This document shows, in pieces, positions 43,321 through 51,737 of a stretch of 64,000 nt of DNA (the first letter of the stretch is position 1; each line of letters opens with the position of its first letter). Source of the stretch: Salegentibacter_A chungangensis (GTDB lineage: Bacteria > Bacteroidota > Bacteroidia > Flavobacteriales > Flavobacteriaceae); NCBI RefSeq assembly GCF_042678405.1, contig NZ_JBHTLI010000001.1:1612001-1676000 (forward strand). The letters are read 5' to 3'. The position numbers and the translations under genes were made by a program. The notes under the pieces are model-generated. The model was not told the origin of the DNA. It ran no database searches and worked only from the letters and a program-made list of their open reading frames with translations.

Positions 43321-43343
43321 AATGTTGGTTTTAAAGCTTGTGG

Positions 43344-43874
43344 TTAATAGTTACTCATATCTGTGTAGGTGCCGTTATAAGTTCCGGTTACCGTTTTTCC
43401 GTCCTCGCGGGTAAATGAAAATTCCATATGGAGTCTGGAGGCTGTGAACTCTATAATGTTCACAGCGATAGATCTGGCCTTTCCTCCGTTCAGGTCATCA
43501 TTCAGCACCATTTCTCCGGTTTCTTCATCTATCTTACTATCCCTGAAAGCGGTATTGTAATAGATCCCATATTCGTTTAAAGAAGAAAGAGTTCCTGTTT
43601 CCAGGGTGGCCTGGAATACCTCCAGGTAGATGAAATTTACGCCGGAATCCTGGCTGTCCTTCAAAAAGTCTATATTCCCTAATACTATGGCAATTTCCTG
43701 GGGCTCATCATCTACGGTATTATCATCCCGGAAGTAAGCGAAATCGGTGGGGTAAAATTCCCCTTCAAAGTTGAACCCGTTTTTAGGCTGGTTATTTCCC
43801 CCGGTAGTTTCCTCCTCAGGACTGCAGGATAAAAAAGGGATAAGTAAGATTAAAAGGAGTAGTGCTTTTTTCAT
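43344..43874 (-). CDS. Lipoprotein of unknown function
   Basis: A 176-residue lipoprotein (lipobox LSC, about Cys17) with an acidic N-terminus after the lipid anchor. The mature beta-rich domain contains GFNFEGEFYPTDFAYFRDD and ends HMEFSFTREDGKTVTGTYNGTYTD, typical of small beta-sandwich lipoproteins of Bacteroidota. Probably co-transcribed with the DUF2846-like gene 23 bp downstream. A well-kept repeat core starts 25 bp upstream. Confidence 0.65.
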   Translation of the reverse strand: MKKALLLLILLIPFLSCSPEEETTGGNNQPKNGFNFEGEFYPTDFAYFRDDNTVDDEPQEIAIVLGNIDFLKDSQDSGVNFIYLEVFQATLETGTLSSLNEYGIYYNTAFRDSKIDEETGEMVLNDDLNGGKARSIAVNIIEFTASRLHMEFSFTREDGKTVTGTYNGTYTDMSNY

Positions 43875-43898
43875 AATAGATTAGTGATTAAAGGTTGT

Positions 43899-43945
43899 GT
43901 AACGGTCCCGGCTAATATAAGTCACGAAGTAGGGGGAGATATTTT
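43899..43945 (-). repeat. Dispersed intergenic repeat, copy I
   Basis: GTAACGGTCCCGGCTAATAT, then GAAGTAGGGGGAG. One of the best-kept cores, 25 bp before a lipoprotein gene. The remaining gap to 44191 (about 245 bp) is AT-rich and shows nothing recognisable. Confidence 0.75.
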
Positions 43946-44191
43946 TTACTCCAATTCTTCAAAATAGTTGTTCAAATTTTACTTATATCTTTTAGTATCA
44001 AAGGATTTTTTAATTGTAATTCCCGGAAATAATTTATTTACTGTTTCAAAATGTTATAGATTTCTTTTCTGCTTACTAAAACCCGATGCGTATTCTTGTT
44101 CTGTACTTTTAGCTAACTCTTCATTTAACCTCATAGTTGTATGGGGGAATTAGGGTCGATTCTGATGTCCGCATCTGACTTTAATTTGTAA

Positions 44192-45499
44192 TTACTTCAT
44201 ATGTCCCACGGCGATTCCGGTGCTTTCATTTATAAAGCGTATAGATTCAATAGCATATTGGGTACCTGATTCTTGTTTAGTCCAGTTGTTGCCTCCATCT
44301 GTGGTTTTAAAGATATCTCCGTCAAATCCTGCAACATAACCTGTATTTTCATTAATGAAGAAGACCGTTTTTAATCTATAGCTAAGATTTGGAGCTATTT
44401 CTTCCCACTCTGAACCGGAATTTGCAGTCTTATAAATAGACCCTGGTCCTCCAACCGCTTCTGCTTGTACAGCATATATGGGACCGTCGGAAAATGCGAA
44501 TAGATCATAAAAAATAGAAGGGTGATAGAAAATAGACTCCCACGTAGCACCTCCGTCGCTAGTGAGGTAAATCTTGTCGAGACAGGCTGCATATCCTTTG
44601 GTTCTAGAGGTGAATTTAACAGAATATAAGTTCTTTTTATACGGATCCTTCTGTAAATTCCATTCCTTACCTCCATTTTGAGTTGTTAGAATAACCCCGC
44701 TTTCACCAACAATGACACCTGTATTTTCATCTGTAAAATATACGGAGTTCAGGGCTTTGTAAGTTCCCGACTCCTGGCGTACCCAGGTTGCTCCACCATC
44801 TTCTGTTTTTAATATAGTGTGGTGATTTCCTACGGCGTAGCCCGTATTCTCATTTGCAAAAAAGACATCAAAAAGAATGTAGCTCCCGGTATTCTGCAGT
44901 GACCAGCTCTCTCCTCCGTCGGTCGTTTTTATTATTTTTCCAAGGTCACCTACTGCATAGCCGGTAGTCTCGTTTAAAAAGTAAACAGAGTGTAAATTGA
45001 GTATATTGTTAACCCGAATGCTGCTCCAGGTCTCTCCGCCATCGGTTGTTCTTAAAATGATCCCATAGCTTGAACTGGTTTCTTCCAGAGTTTTAAATTG
45101 AATTTCATTGCCATAGCTCACCCCGGCACTATTTTTCGCATAGGCACGTGCGTAGTAAGTGGTGTTTGAATTGAGGTTTTCCAATTTACTTGTAAAACTG
45201 CCTGTTCCGGTACCATCTTCAGTTTTATCATTAGAAATTGTGGGGCTTGTTTCTGTACTCCAACAAACACCCCTTTCAGTAACTTCGGCACCTCCGTTTT
45301 CTGAAATTTCACTTTCAATAATAACGGAATTCGCCTTTATCTCACTTGCTGTTGAGGTGGAAAATTTAGCGGTTTCAATTACTTCCTTCTCTTTTTCTAT
45401 AACTTGCTGCCCGTCGTCATTTTCCTGTTTACTGCAACTAAGAACTACTAGCGAAAGGCTGAAGATTAGTGTTAATAAGAGCTTTTTATTCAAATCCAT
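44192..45499 (-). CDS. Lipoprotein with fibronectin-like domain and BNR/Ycf48-type propeller
   Basis: The ATG at 45499 gives a lipoprotein signal (lipobox LSC, about Cys22); an in-frame ATG at 45562 would precede it by 21 residues. 435 residues: a fibronectin type III-like domain (about 45-135; ENGGAEVTERGVCWSTE, NTTYYARAYAKNSAGVSYG), then seven to eight blades repeating VYF(L/T)xENTGYAVG and I(L/I)KTTDGGxxW, the Asp-box signature of BNR/sialidase and Ycf48-like beta-propellers. It is probably a cell-surface binding protein; catalytic sialidase residues are not evident. Single gene. Confidence 0.85.
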   Translation of the reverse strand: MDLNKKLLLTLIFSLSLVVLSCSKQENDDGQQVIEKEKEVIETAKFSTSTASEIKANSVIIESEISENGGAEVTERGVCWSTETSPTISNDKTEDGTGTGSFTSKLENLNSNTTYYARAYAKNSAGVSYGNEIQFKTLEETSSSYGIILRTTDGGETWSSIRVNNILNLHSVYFLNETTGYAVGDLGKIIKTTDGGESWSLQNTGSYILFDVFFANENTGYAVGNHHTILKTEDGGATWVRQESGTYKALNSVYFTDENTGVIVGESGVILTTQNGGKEWNLQKDPYKKNLYSVKFTSRTKGYAACLDKIYLTSDGGATWESIFYHPSIFYDLFAFSDGPIYAVQAEAVGGPGSIYKTANSGSEWEEIAPNLSYRLKTVFFINENTGYVAGFDGDIFKTTDGGNNWTKQESGTQYAIESIRFINESTGIAVGHMK

Positions 45500-45596
45500 C
45501 TTTATAAGTTTAGTGAAATTTGGTTTTTTGATTTGTATTAGGATAGGTCTTACCGGGATCATTTAAAGCTGAAATAAATAGGCTGTTATTCATATC

Positions 45597-45672
45597 TAAC
45601 GATCTCGGTTAATATAAACTGTGTAGCAGGGATACCGCTAACACCATAGACCCGGTTTTTGATTAATTTTAA
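45597..45672 (-). repeat. Dispersed intergenic repeat, copy J
   Basis: CTAACGATCTCGGTTAATAT, then GTAGCAGGGATACC, TAGACCCGGTTTTTG and a short ATTAATTTTAA tail. It lies 98 bp upstream of the BNR-protein gene. Confidence 0.7.
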
Positions 45673-45698
45673 TGCTGATACAGGCACGCCATAATTCT

Positions 45699-46532
45699 TT
45701 AAAACTTGACCTCATAATTATACGAAGTACTTTTATCTTCATAATAGAAGCTGAAACCGTCCTTATCAAGATGTGCCAGCCTGAAGCTATTTTGCCTGCT
45801 TTCACCTTCCAGTTCTGCCTTAAGTGTAATGATGCCATTATCGTTGATCACCTCAAGGATTTTAAAATCCTTTGCGCTTTTAGTTGTTTTTACCTCGCTG
45901 GCGCTGGACCACATCTTGTGACGGATACTGGTAGTGAATTCTTTTCCGGAATCCAGGATAGATTTAAATTCTTCGTAATCTGGCAGGTTGTTGGTGTATG
46001 CCACGCCCGAGAGACTGGCCTCGGCTGAAGAACTTTGAAAATACCCGGCTTTGTTCCCTTCGGTTCTCTGGTTGGTGATGTAAATTATATTGGCCCCCAT
46101 CATCGCGGCTTCGGTCTTAAGCTTACGGTAGGCTCTTTCTTTTACCCTTTCCTGGTTAGAGAGGGTAGTGGTTCCCTTGGCTTTGGAGCTGACAACTCCC
46201 AGTTTGTAAAGTCCTTTTATTTCACCTTCAACGGCCGTAACGGTCACCTTTTCAAACTCGTCTACATTATTTACCTTTTTTAAAGAGGTTCCTGCTGAAA
46301 AGGTCTGGACCCTCCCGTTATCAAAAATGATCTCTTTTACCCTGTTCTTATAAACGGTGTTGAGCAGGTCTTCCCCGGGGTAAGAGAATTTTACCGCATC
46401 GGCCGTGATCTCCTTTACATCACAGATCACCTTTTCATTATTCATAAATAAGGTATCGGGTATAGATTGGGAAAAACAGTTTGGATTAAAGTTTAGGAAT
46501 AGGAACAGGGCAATCAGGGAACAGGTTCTCAT
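45699..46532 (-). CDS. Secreted protein of unknown function
   Basis: A 277-residue protein with a signal peptide (about 1-21, ending CFSQ). An N-terminal beta-rich part (DTLFMNNEKVICDVKEITADAVKFSYPGED, about 25-80) is the kind that opens many Bacteroidota surface proteins. A central helix (TTLSNQERVKERAYRKLKTEAAMMGANIIYI) resembles YbjQ-like heavy-metal-binding segments only loosely. No function can be named. Single gene. Confidence 0.65.
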   Translation of the reverse strand: MRTCSLIALFLFLNFNPNCFSQSIPDTLFMNNEKVICDVKEITADAVKFSYPGEDLLNTVYKNRVKEIIFDNGRVQTFSAGTSLKKVNNVDEFEKVTVTAVEGEIKGLYKLGVVSSKAKGTTTLSNQERVKERAYRKLKTEAAMMGANIIYITNQRTEGNKAGYFQSSSAEASLSGVAYTNNLPDYEEFKSILDSGKEFTTSIRHKMWSSASEVKTTKSAKDFKILEVINDNGIITLKAELEGESRQNSFRLAHLDKDGFSFYYEDKSTSYNYEVKF

Positions 46533-46917
46533 TGAGGTTTAAATTTTTATAATGTTAGGTTGCTTTCTCTTACGGCAGTTGTAGGGAAGAATAATAGCCG
46601 GGAAAGAAAAGATTATAGATTTTTTACTGATTGGGATAAATCTATAAAAAAATGTTAAATACACCTATTTTTTATAGTGAAAAACCTTCTTTTTGATAAA
46701 ACTCTGAAGAATAGTATACGCTGATTCCCGGCTGCGATCCCTGATTCATAGTAAGACCCGGTTCATTGATATGGGGAAATGTTTCCTCCGGAAAGCTTGT
46801 CCGCCGTGTTTGTTTCAGGATCTTTAGGCAGGCTTTAAAATGTGATCTTAAGTTGTTATATTGCAAGTCTAACCGTTATTAATTTTAAATACTTTCTTAC
46901 TTTCTAAATTCAGCCTT
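46533..46917. other. 385-bp divergent intergenic region
   Basis: The region holds the promoters of two divergent genes. A TACTTTCT box at about 46888 could be the -7 element of the thioredoxin gene. A GGCAGTTGTAGGGAAG stretch near 46573 is loosely similar to the dispersed repeat. An antisense open frame of 64 codons (46672-46866) lacks coding character. Confidence 0.4.
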
Positions 46918-48270
46918 ATGTCTAAAATAATCACTTTGTTTTTTAGCCTGCTTTTGAGTTTTTCAGTTTTTGCCAGGTCAGGGAAAATAGAACTCTCCGG
47001 AAAAGTCCTTAACCACTCTGTTAAGACCATAGCGATCACTCATTTGAATAATCAGGAACTGGTCTCGACAGAGCTGAATGCTGACGGCAGTTTTAGTATG
47101 TCTGTCAGGATAGAGGATGGCTATTACTTCCTTAAATATGGGCGCAATTCAACATTCATTTATCTCTATCCCAAGGATGATCTCAGTGTAAAGTTTGATG
47201 CCAACCACTTTAAAAGCAGCCTGGTTTTTAGCGGGCAGGGCTCTATCAGGAATAATTATCTTGTTGAAAAAGAAGATACGGCTGCCGAACTCACTAAGGA
47301 CCTGGAAGCCTTCTATAAGGTCGATGAGTCTGCCTATTATGAGAATATAGCAAAGGTCAAGAACTTACAGTCAGACCTGTTATCCACTTATAAGGTCGAG
47401 AATTTCTTTAAGGCTGAAGAATTAAAATCCCTGGAATACGAGAGGCTGCTTAGCATCCAAAATTATAAGTCCAGTTATAGGTTTTATATAGGGGGAGAGG
47501 TAACTCCTTCAGCAGGTTTTTACGGGCCTGTAAAAGCAGTAGATCTAGATAATAAGGACGATTACAGGAAGCAGCCCTATTACCGTTACCTGGTGAATTC
47601 GGTTTGGAGCAAGCGTATTGAGGCGGCCCCCGACGTAGATGCTATGTTGAAGGTTTTGCATAAGGTGAAATCTCAGGAGGTGGCCATAAGTTTGATAAAC
47701 GGTTTTTATTCAAAGATCTCCAGCAAGGAGAAACGGGCAAAAGATTACCTGGACCTTATTAAAAGGGTCACCACTCACCGGCCTTTTATTGAAGCAGCCG
47801 AAAAAAGATATCAGGAAGTGTTAAATGCCAGCGGACTTGCCAAGGGGGATGTATCCCCGGAATTCGATTATGAAAGCTTTAAGGGAGGCAGCGTGAGCCT
47901 TGAAGATCTGAAAGGGAAATATGTTTACATTGATGTTTGGGCCACCTGGTGTGCGCCTTGTATAAAGCAGATCCCGTATCTCAGGGAGCTGGAGAAGCGT
48001 TATCACGATAAGAATATCGTATTTGTCAGCATTTCGGTAGATAAGGAAGACGTTAAGGACACCTGGAAGCAAATGATAGCCGATAAGCAACTTGGCGGGA
48101 TCCAGCTTTTTGCGGATAAGTCTTTTGACAGCGCTTTTATGGATGCCTTCGGGGTGAATTCCATTCCGCGCTTTATCCTTATAAACCCTGAAGGGAAGAT
48201 CGTGGATCCTGAAGCACCACGCCCTTCTTTCGATAAGACCAGGCTTATGTTAGATGAGCTGTTGAATTAA
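46918..48270 (+). CDS. TlpA-like thioredoxin-family protein
   Basis: A 450-residue exported protein with a signal peptide (about 1-19, FARS). The N-terminal 100 residues form a beta-sandwich of the DUF4369 type (GKIELSGKVLNHSVKTIAI), followed by a helical middle. The C-terminal thioredoxin domain (about 310-450) has WATWCAPCIKQIPYL with active-site Cys345 and Cys348 and cis-Pro in NSIPRFILI. It is probably a periplasmic disulfide reductase or oxidoreductase; TlpA-type members supply reduced Cys for heme or copper proteins. Single plus-strand gene, convergent with GH13. Confidence 0.9.
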   Translation: MSKIITLFFSLLLSFSVFARSGKIELSGKVLNHSVKTIAITHLNNQELVSTELNADGSFSMSVRIEDGYYFLKYGRNSTFIYLYPKDDLSVKFDANHFKSSLVFSGQGSIRNNYLVEKEDTAAELTKDLEAFYKVDESAYYENIAKVKNLQSDLLSTYKVENFFKAEELKSLEYERLLSIQNYKSSYRFYIGGEVTPSAGFYGPVKAVDLDNKDDYRKQPYYRYLVNSVWSKRIEAAPDVDAMLKVLHKVKSQEVAISLINGFYSKISSKEKRAKDYLDLIKRVTTHRPFIEAAEKRYQEVLNASGLAKGDVSPEFDYESFKGGSVSLEDLKGKYVYIDVWATWCAPCIKQIPYLRELEKRYHDKNIVFVSISVDKEDVKDTWKQMIADKQLGGIQLFADKSFDSAFMDAFGVNSIPRFILINPEGKIVDPEAPRPSFDKTRLMLDELLN

Positions 48271-48343
48271 TTTCCTAAAAAGTGACTTTTCAACTGTGGT
48301 TAACGCTCTCGCATAACAGAAGTTCGCAGAACAGGGATCCAGT

Positions 48344-48357
48344 CCCGAAGATTCGGG
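48344..48357. terminator. Hairpin between convergent genes, inside a degenerate repeat-like stretch
   Basis: CCCGAA-GA-TTCGGG within a stretch (48302-48380) that starts TAACGCTCTCGCATAACAGAAG and resembles the dispersed repeat core. Unlike the other copies it lies between 3' ends. No T tract follows, so its role as a terminator is doubtful. Confidence 0.3.
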
Positions 48358-48391
48358 AATGGATTCACGCCATTTTTACAGGGGAATTTCC

Positions 48392-50140
48392 TTATTCGGT
48401 TTCTATTATTACAGCCTGGTAAGGTTTTAGCCGAATGCCATCTTCCGGCTTGTCGAACGTACTGTAGTTATTGATCAGCTGCTTGCCAGTAAATTTCAAA
48501 TTCTCAAGCTCGATGCCTGACTCGTGGTCGGTGAAATTCAATAACACCAACAATTTCTTCCCTTTATAGGTCCTGGTAAATGCATAGATCTCGGCATGTT
48601 CCTTCTGGATCAGTTGGTATGCTCCATACACCAGGGCCGGGTTTTCCTTTCTTACCCGCGTCATTTTCCTGAAGTGATTAAGGACGCTGTTCGGGTCTTC
48701 ATCTTGAGCCGCGACATTGATCTCCCGGTAATTTTCATTTACTTTTTTCCAGGGCGTTCCCTTAGTGAAGCCTGCGTTGGGGCTGTCATTCCATTGCATT
48801 GGGGTACGGGCGTTTTCCCTGGAGCTGTAATTGAGAACGCGCATAAATTCATCCAGGTCCTCTCCTGATTTTACTGCCGATCTATATTTTCCGATGGCGT
48901 CTACATCCACATACTCCTCAATATCCGGCATATCGATATTGGTCATTCCTATCTCGTCTCCATAATAGGTGTACGGCGTACCACGCATACTTAATATGAA
49001 GCTGTTGAGCATTTGTGTTGAGACCCTTCTGAATTCCGGGTCCGGGTTCCCGAACCTGTTCACCAGGCGGGCATTGTCGTGGTTGGAAAGGAAAATGGCT
49101 ATCCAGCCTTTCTCGGCAAAAGCACTGTCCCAGCGGCTGAACACTTCTTTGAATTCCGAGAGTTCATAGCCTTCAGGAGTCCTGGACATATCCACGCTTT
49201 CAAAATGATAGGCCATTTGCAGTTCCTTGCGGTTTGCATCAACCAGGTTATGGGCGTCCTTAAAAGTACTTCCGGCACCCTCTGCCACGGCAAAAACATC
49301 GTATTTTTCAATGACCTCCCGGTTCATTTCTTTTAAATATTCGTGCAGTTGCGGGCGCATTCCGTACCACTTGATAAAATCCTTTTCGTGTCCCTTCGGA
49401 AATTCGGGCCAGGTGGTATCCTTACTGGCAAACTGAAAGGCATCCATCCTGAAGCCGTCAACTCCCTTTTCTGCCCAGAACTTCATAATATCATATACCT
49501 CCTGTCTTACCTTCGGGTTTTCCCAGTTCAGGTCGGGTTGTTCCTCGGCAAAGGTGTGCAGGTAATAGGCGTTGGTTTTTTCATCATATTCCCAGGCCCC
49601 TTCAGGATCAAAAAGGCTGTACCTGTATGGCGGCTCCCCCTTTTCGGCAGGCCACCAGTGGTAATAGTCGCGGTAGGGATTGTCCCTGGAACTACGCGAC
49701 TCCCGGAACCATTTATGCTGGTCGCTGCTATGGTTTACCACCACATCCAGCACGAATTTTATATCCCTTTCGTGGAAGCCATCCAGCATCTTCTGAAAAT
49801 CTTCCATACTGCCGTAACGGGGATGGATTGCCCGATAATCTGAAACATCATAGCCATTGTCTACAAGCGGAGAATCGAAAAAGGGATTCATCCATACCAT
49901 CGTGATCCCCAGGCTGTCTATATAATCCAGTTTCTGGATCACTCCCTTAAAATCTCCAAACCCGTCTCCGTCCGAATCCTTAAAGCTTTGCGGGTAGATC
50001 TGGTATAGAATGCCTTCTTTCCACCAGGTCTTATCAGCGGTCTGGGCCGGCTCCCGTTTCCCGTTCTTTTCCTGTTTTTCCCGGTCAGCACATGCAGAGA
50101 GCAGGAAGATCGTAATAAGGAGCAATAAAAGTTTTTTCAT
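48392..50140 (-). CDS. GH13 alpha-glucosidase lipoprotein
   Basis: A 582-residue lipoprotein (lipobox SAC, Cys17), closest to oligo-1,6-glucosidase/alpha-glucosidase GH13 enzymes of about 560 residues. A TIM barrel begins WWKEGILYQIYPQSFKDSDG with a calcium-type DSDGDGFGD loop (55-63). Conserved regions: DVVVNHSSDQH, GFRMDAF with nucleophile Asp233, AVAEG with acid/base Glu287 and FLSNHDNAR with Asp355. The C-terminal beta domain ends YQAVIIE. It hydrolyses alpha-glucosides at the cell surface or in the periplasm. It is not in a SusCD locus. Confidence 0.93.
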   Translation of the reverse strand: MKKLLLLLITIFLLSACADREKQEKNGKREPAQTADKTWWKEGILYQIYPQSFKDSDGDGFGDFKGVIQKLDYIDSLGITMVWMNPFFDSPLVDNGYDVSDYRAIHPRYGSMEDFQKMLDGFHERDIKFVLDVVVNHSSDQHKWFRESRSSRDNPYRDYYHWWPAEKGEPPYRYSLFDPEGAWEYDEKTNAYYLHTFAEEQPDLNWENPKVRQEVYDIMKFWAEKGVDGFRMDAFQFASKDTTWPEFPKGHEKDFIKWYGMRPQLHEYLKEMNREVIEKYDVFAVAEGAGSTFKDAHNLVDANRKELQMAYHFESVDMSRTPEGYELSEFKEVFSRWDSAFAEKGWIAIFLSNHDNARLVNRFGNPDPEFRRVSTQMLNSFILSMRGTPYTYYGDEIGMTNIDMPDIEEYVDVDAIGKYRSAVKSGEDLDEFMRVLNYSSRENARTPMQWNDSPNAGFTKGTPWKKVNENYREINVAAQDEDPNSVLNHFRKMTRVRKENPALVYGAYQLIQKEHAEIYAFTRTYKGKKLLVLLNFTDHESGIELENLKFTGKQLINNYSTFDKPEDGIRLKPYQAVIIETE

Positions 50141-50256
50141 ATCATCAGTTTAAAAGGCGCCGGTTGAACACGATCTTACCTGGCTTTAAACAGGCCGTAA
50201 AGACGTGGGCCGGGGCTTCCTGGACCAAATCAGGTCCGATTTGCAGGATAAGATAC

Positions 50257-51024
50257 TTAATTTTTTATAAGGCTGCTGCCTGTTTGCGACGAACTCTTGT
50301 TCCCCGGGCTATGGGGTTTGTACTTAGTTTGAAGAATTTTATGCATTGAAATAAGAAGAACAATTCCAATAGTAAAGTAAAAATAACCTGAAACCTCCCA
50401 GCTCTTTATTAAGAGCTGAGCTTCAATTTTATTCCCCTGGTTGTCCCAAAAGAACTGGGGATAGTTTATCGACCCGTGTATTACTGCAAAAAGTAAAATA
50501 TTATTTCCAAATTTTTTCCAGACCCAGGTCAGTATTATTGTTGCTCCCGTGATTACAAGTAACCAGGGGATCAGAATTTCACTGCTTTCAAACAGGATCG
50601 GAAAGTGCCATAAAGTCCAGATCATTAAAACAAAAAACATAGTTTTTAACAGAGAATATCTTTTATTCACATTTGGTAATAACCAGCCTCTCCATCCCGT
50701 TTCTTCTCCCATCCCGATTATCAGGATTTGTAAGAAAAGATGAATAATAAGTTGTTCCCAATTGTTTTGAAGCACTCCAAGTATTAAATCAGTTGAAATA
50801 CCGGCGAGGATCATTGAGATAACAGAGATCCCTAAGCTTAGCAGAGGTATAAGCAAATAAATATATTTCAGGTCTCTTTTAGGAAGGAATCTTTTTAATT
50901 CGATCTTTTCTTTATTGGCCCTCATTAAAATCAGGGCACTGATTCCGGGTGACAGTATTGTTACCAACCGAGCTACATAAATATCAAGTGGTTGAGGTAA
51001 TTTCACATTTTGAGAAATCCACAT
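50257..51024 (-). CDS. CPBP-family intramembrane protease; true start unclear
   Basis: From the first ATG (51024) 255 residues are encoded. The CPBP motifs are EETGWRG (EExxxR), LWHFPIL (FxxxH-type) and VIHGSIN (HxxxN), in a helical membrane protein; such glutamic proteases process prenylated or other membrane proteins. The ATG lies in the middle of the first membrane helix. The frame remains open for 41 codons upstream to a TAA at 51148-51150, encoding KIKVLKTYPVLSFIGITLL and further hydrophobic residues, but contains no ATG, GTG or TTG. The likely ancestral start is an ATC (51106-51108) or an ATT (51142-51144). The gene may therefore be poorly translated or start-defective. Confidence 0.8.
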   Translation of the reverse strand: MWISQNVKLPQPLDIYVARLVTILSPGISALILMRANKEKIELKRFLPKRDLKYIYLLIPLLSLGISVISMILAGISTDLILGVLQNNWEQLIIHLFLQILIIGMGEETGWRGWLLPNVNKRYSLLKTMFFVLMIWTLWHFPILFESSEILIPWLLVITGATIILTWVWKKFGNNILLFAVIHGSINYPQFFWDNQGNKIEAQLLIKSWEVSGYFYFTIGIVLLISMHKILQTKYKPHSPGNKSSSQTGSSLIKN

Positions 51025-51146
51025 ATTAAAAGGAATTCCAACTCCATAAGTGAGAAGAAGAGTGATACCTATAAAACTCAGAACCGGGTATGTTTTTAAA
51101 ACCTTGATCTTATGTTTTCTTTTTGAATGCTCTCTGGTTGAAATTT

Positions 51147-51190
51147 TTTAACGCTCCCGGCTAATATAAACTGCGGAGTATGGATGCAGC
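51147..51190 (-). repeat. Dispersed intergenic repeat, copy M
   Basis: TAACGCTCCCGGCTAATATA, then ACTGCGGAGTATGG. It begins where the open upstream frame of the CPBP gene ends, and is shorter than the other array copies. Confidence 0.7.
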
Positions 51191-51202
51191 ATTTTCGCGG
51201 GA

Positions 51203-51583
51203 CTATTTTCTCATTCCCATTATCATTTCAGCGCCTTGTTCCTTTACCGAAACAATCAATTTATTTTCGCTTACCGAGATAAGTTTTTGATCGGTCCTGC
51301 CATCCAGATCGTCTGTACGAATGATCTTTTCAGATCTGTCATATTCCCACTTCCCTGTATACTTATGGCCTTCTTCCATACCTTCCTGTTTTCCGTCCGG
51401 ATGAAATATGACCCAGTTATTTTTTTGCATCTCGGCGGGCAGTTCCATTTTTTGTCCTGCCATTTCCACATATTCAAGATGCCACTTCCCGGAGGTCAGT
51501 AATTCGAATTCATCTTTTTCCTGGGCCTTAATTGTTTGAAAGGCCGAAATAAGAAGGAACGTAAAAAGGATTATTTTTTTCAT
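51203..51583 (-). CDS. Secreted lipocalin-like small protein
   Basis: A 126-residue protein with a signal peptide (about 1-20, TIKAQ). The mature part has LLTSGKWHLEYVEMAGQKMELP, WVIFHPDGKQEGMEEGHKYTGKWEYD and a final strand KLIVSV. The G-x-W-x-(L/V) opening and the GKWEYD/I strand resemble lipocalin-like (DUF4488/DUF5004-type) domains. Ligand unknown. Flanked by repeat copies M and N. Confidence 0.65.
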   Translation of the reverse strand: MKKIILFTFLLISAFQTIKAQEKDEFELLTSGKWHLEYVEMAGQKMELPAEMQKNNWVIFHPDGKQEGMEEGHKYTGKWEYDRSEKIIRTDDLDGRTDQKLISVSENKLIVSVKEQGAEMIMGMRK

Positions 51584-51603
51584 GTAATCAGGCTTTTAAT
51601 TGT

Positions 51604-51725
51604 TATAACGGTCCCGGCTAATATAAGCTGTGAAGCAGGGAGATTATATGAGCTTAGACCTGGGTTGTTGGTTTAGTTAATTGTTTTCTTGCTTAGGCGG
51701 CTAACTATTTGTGATAGCCACTGTA
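51604..51725 (-). repeat. Dispersed intergenic repeat, copy N
   Basis: TATAACGGTCCCGGCTAATA, TGAAGCAGGGAG, TTAGACCTGGGTTGTTGG, then TTAGTTAATTGTTTTCTT and GGCGGCTAAC. The core is nearly identical to copy P. It fills the gap between two same-strand genes and starts 21 bp before the start codon at 51583. Confidence 0.8.
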
Positions 51726-51737
51726 ATGCCAATTTTT

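Noticed and set aside
46672..46866. 64-codon minus-strand frame in the 46533-46917 gap
   Set aside because: No hydrophobic or domain pattern, no promoter-like box, no neighbour relation. It could be noise in an intergenic region.
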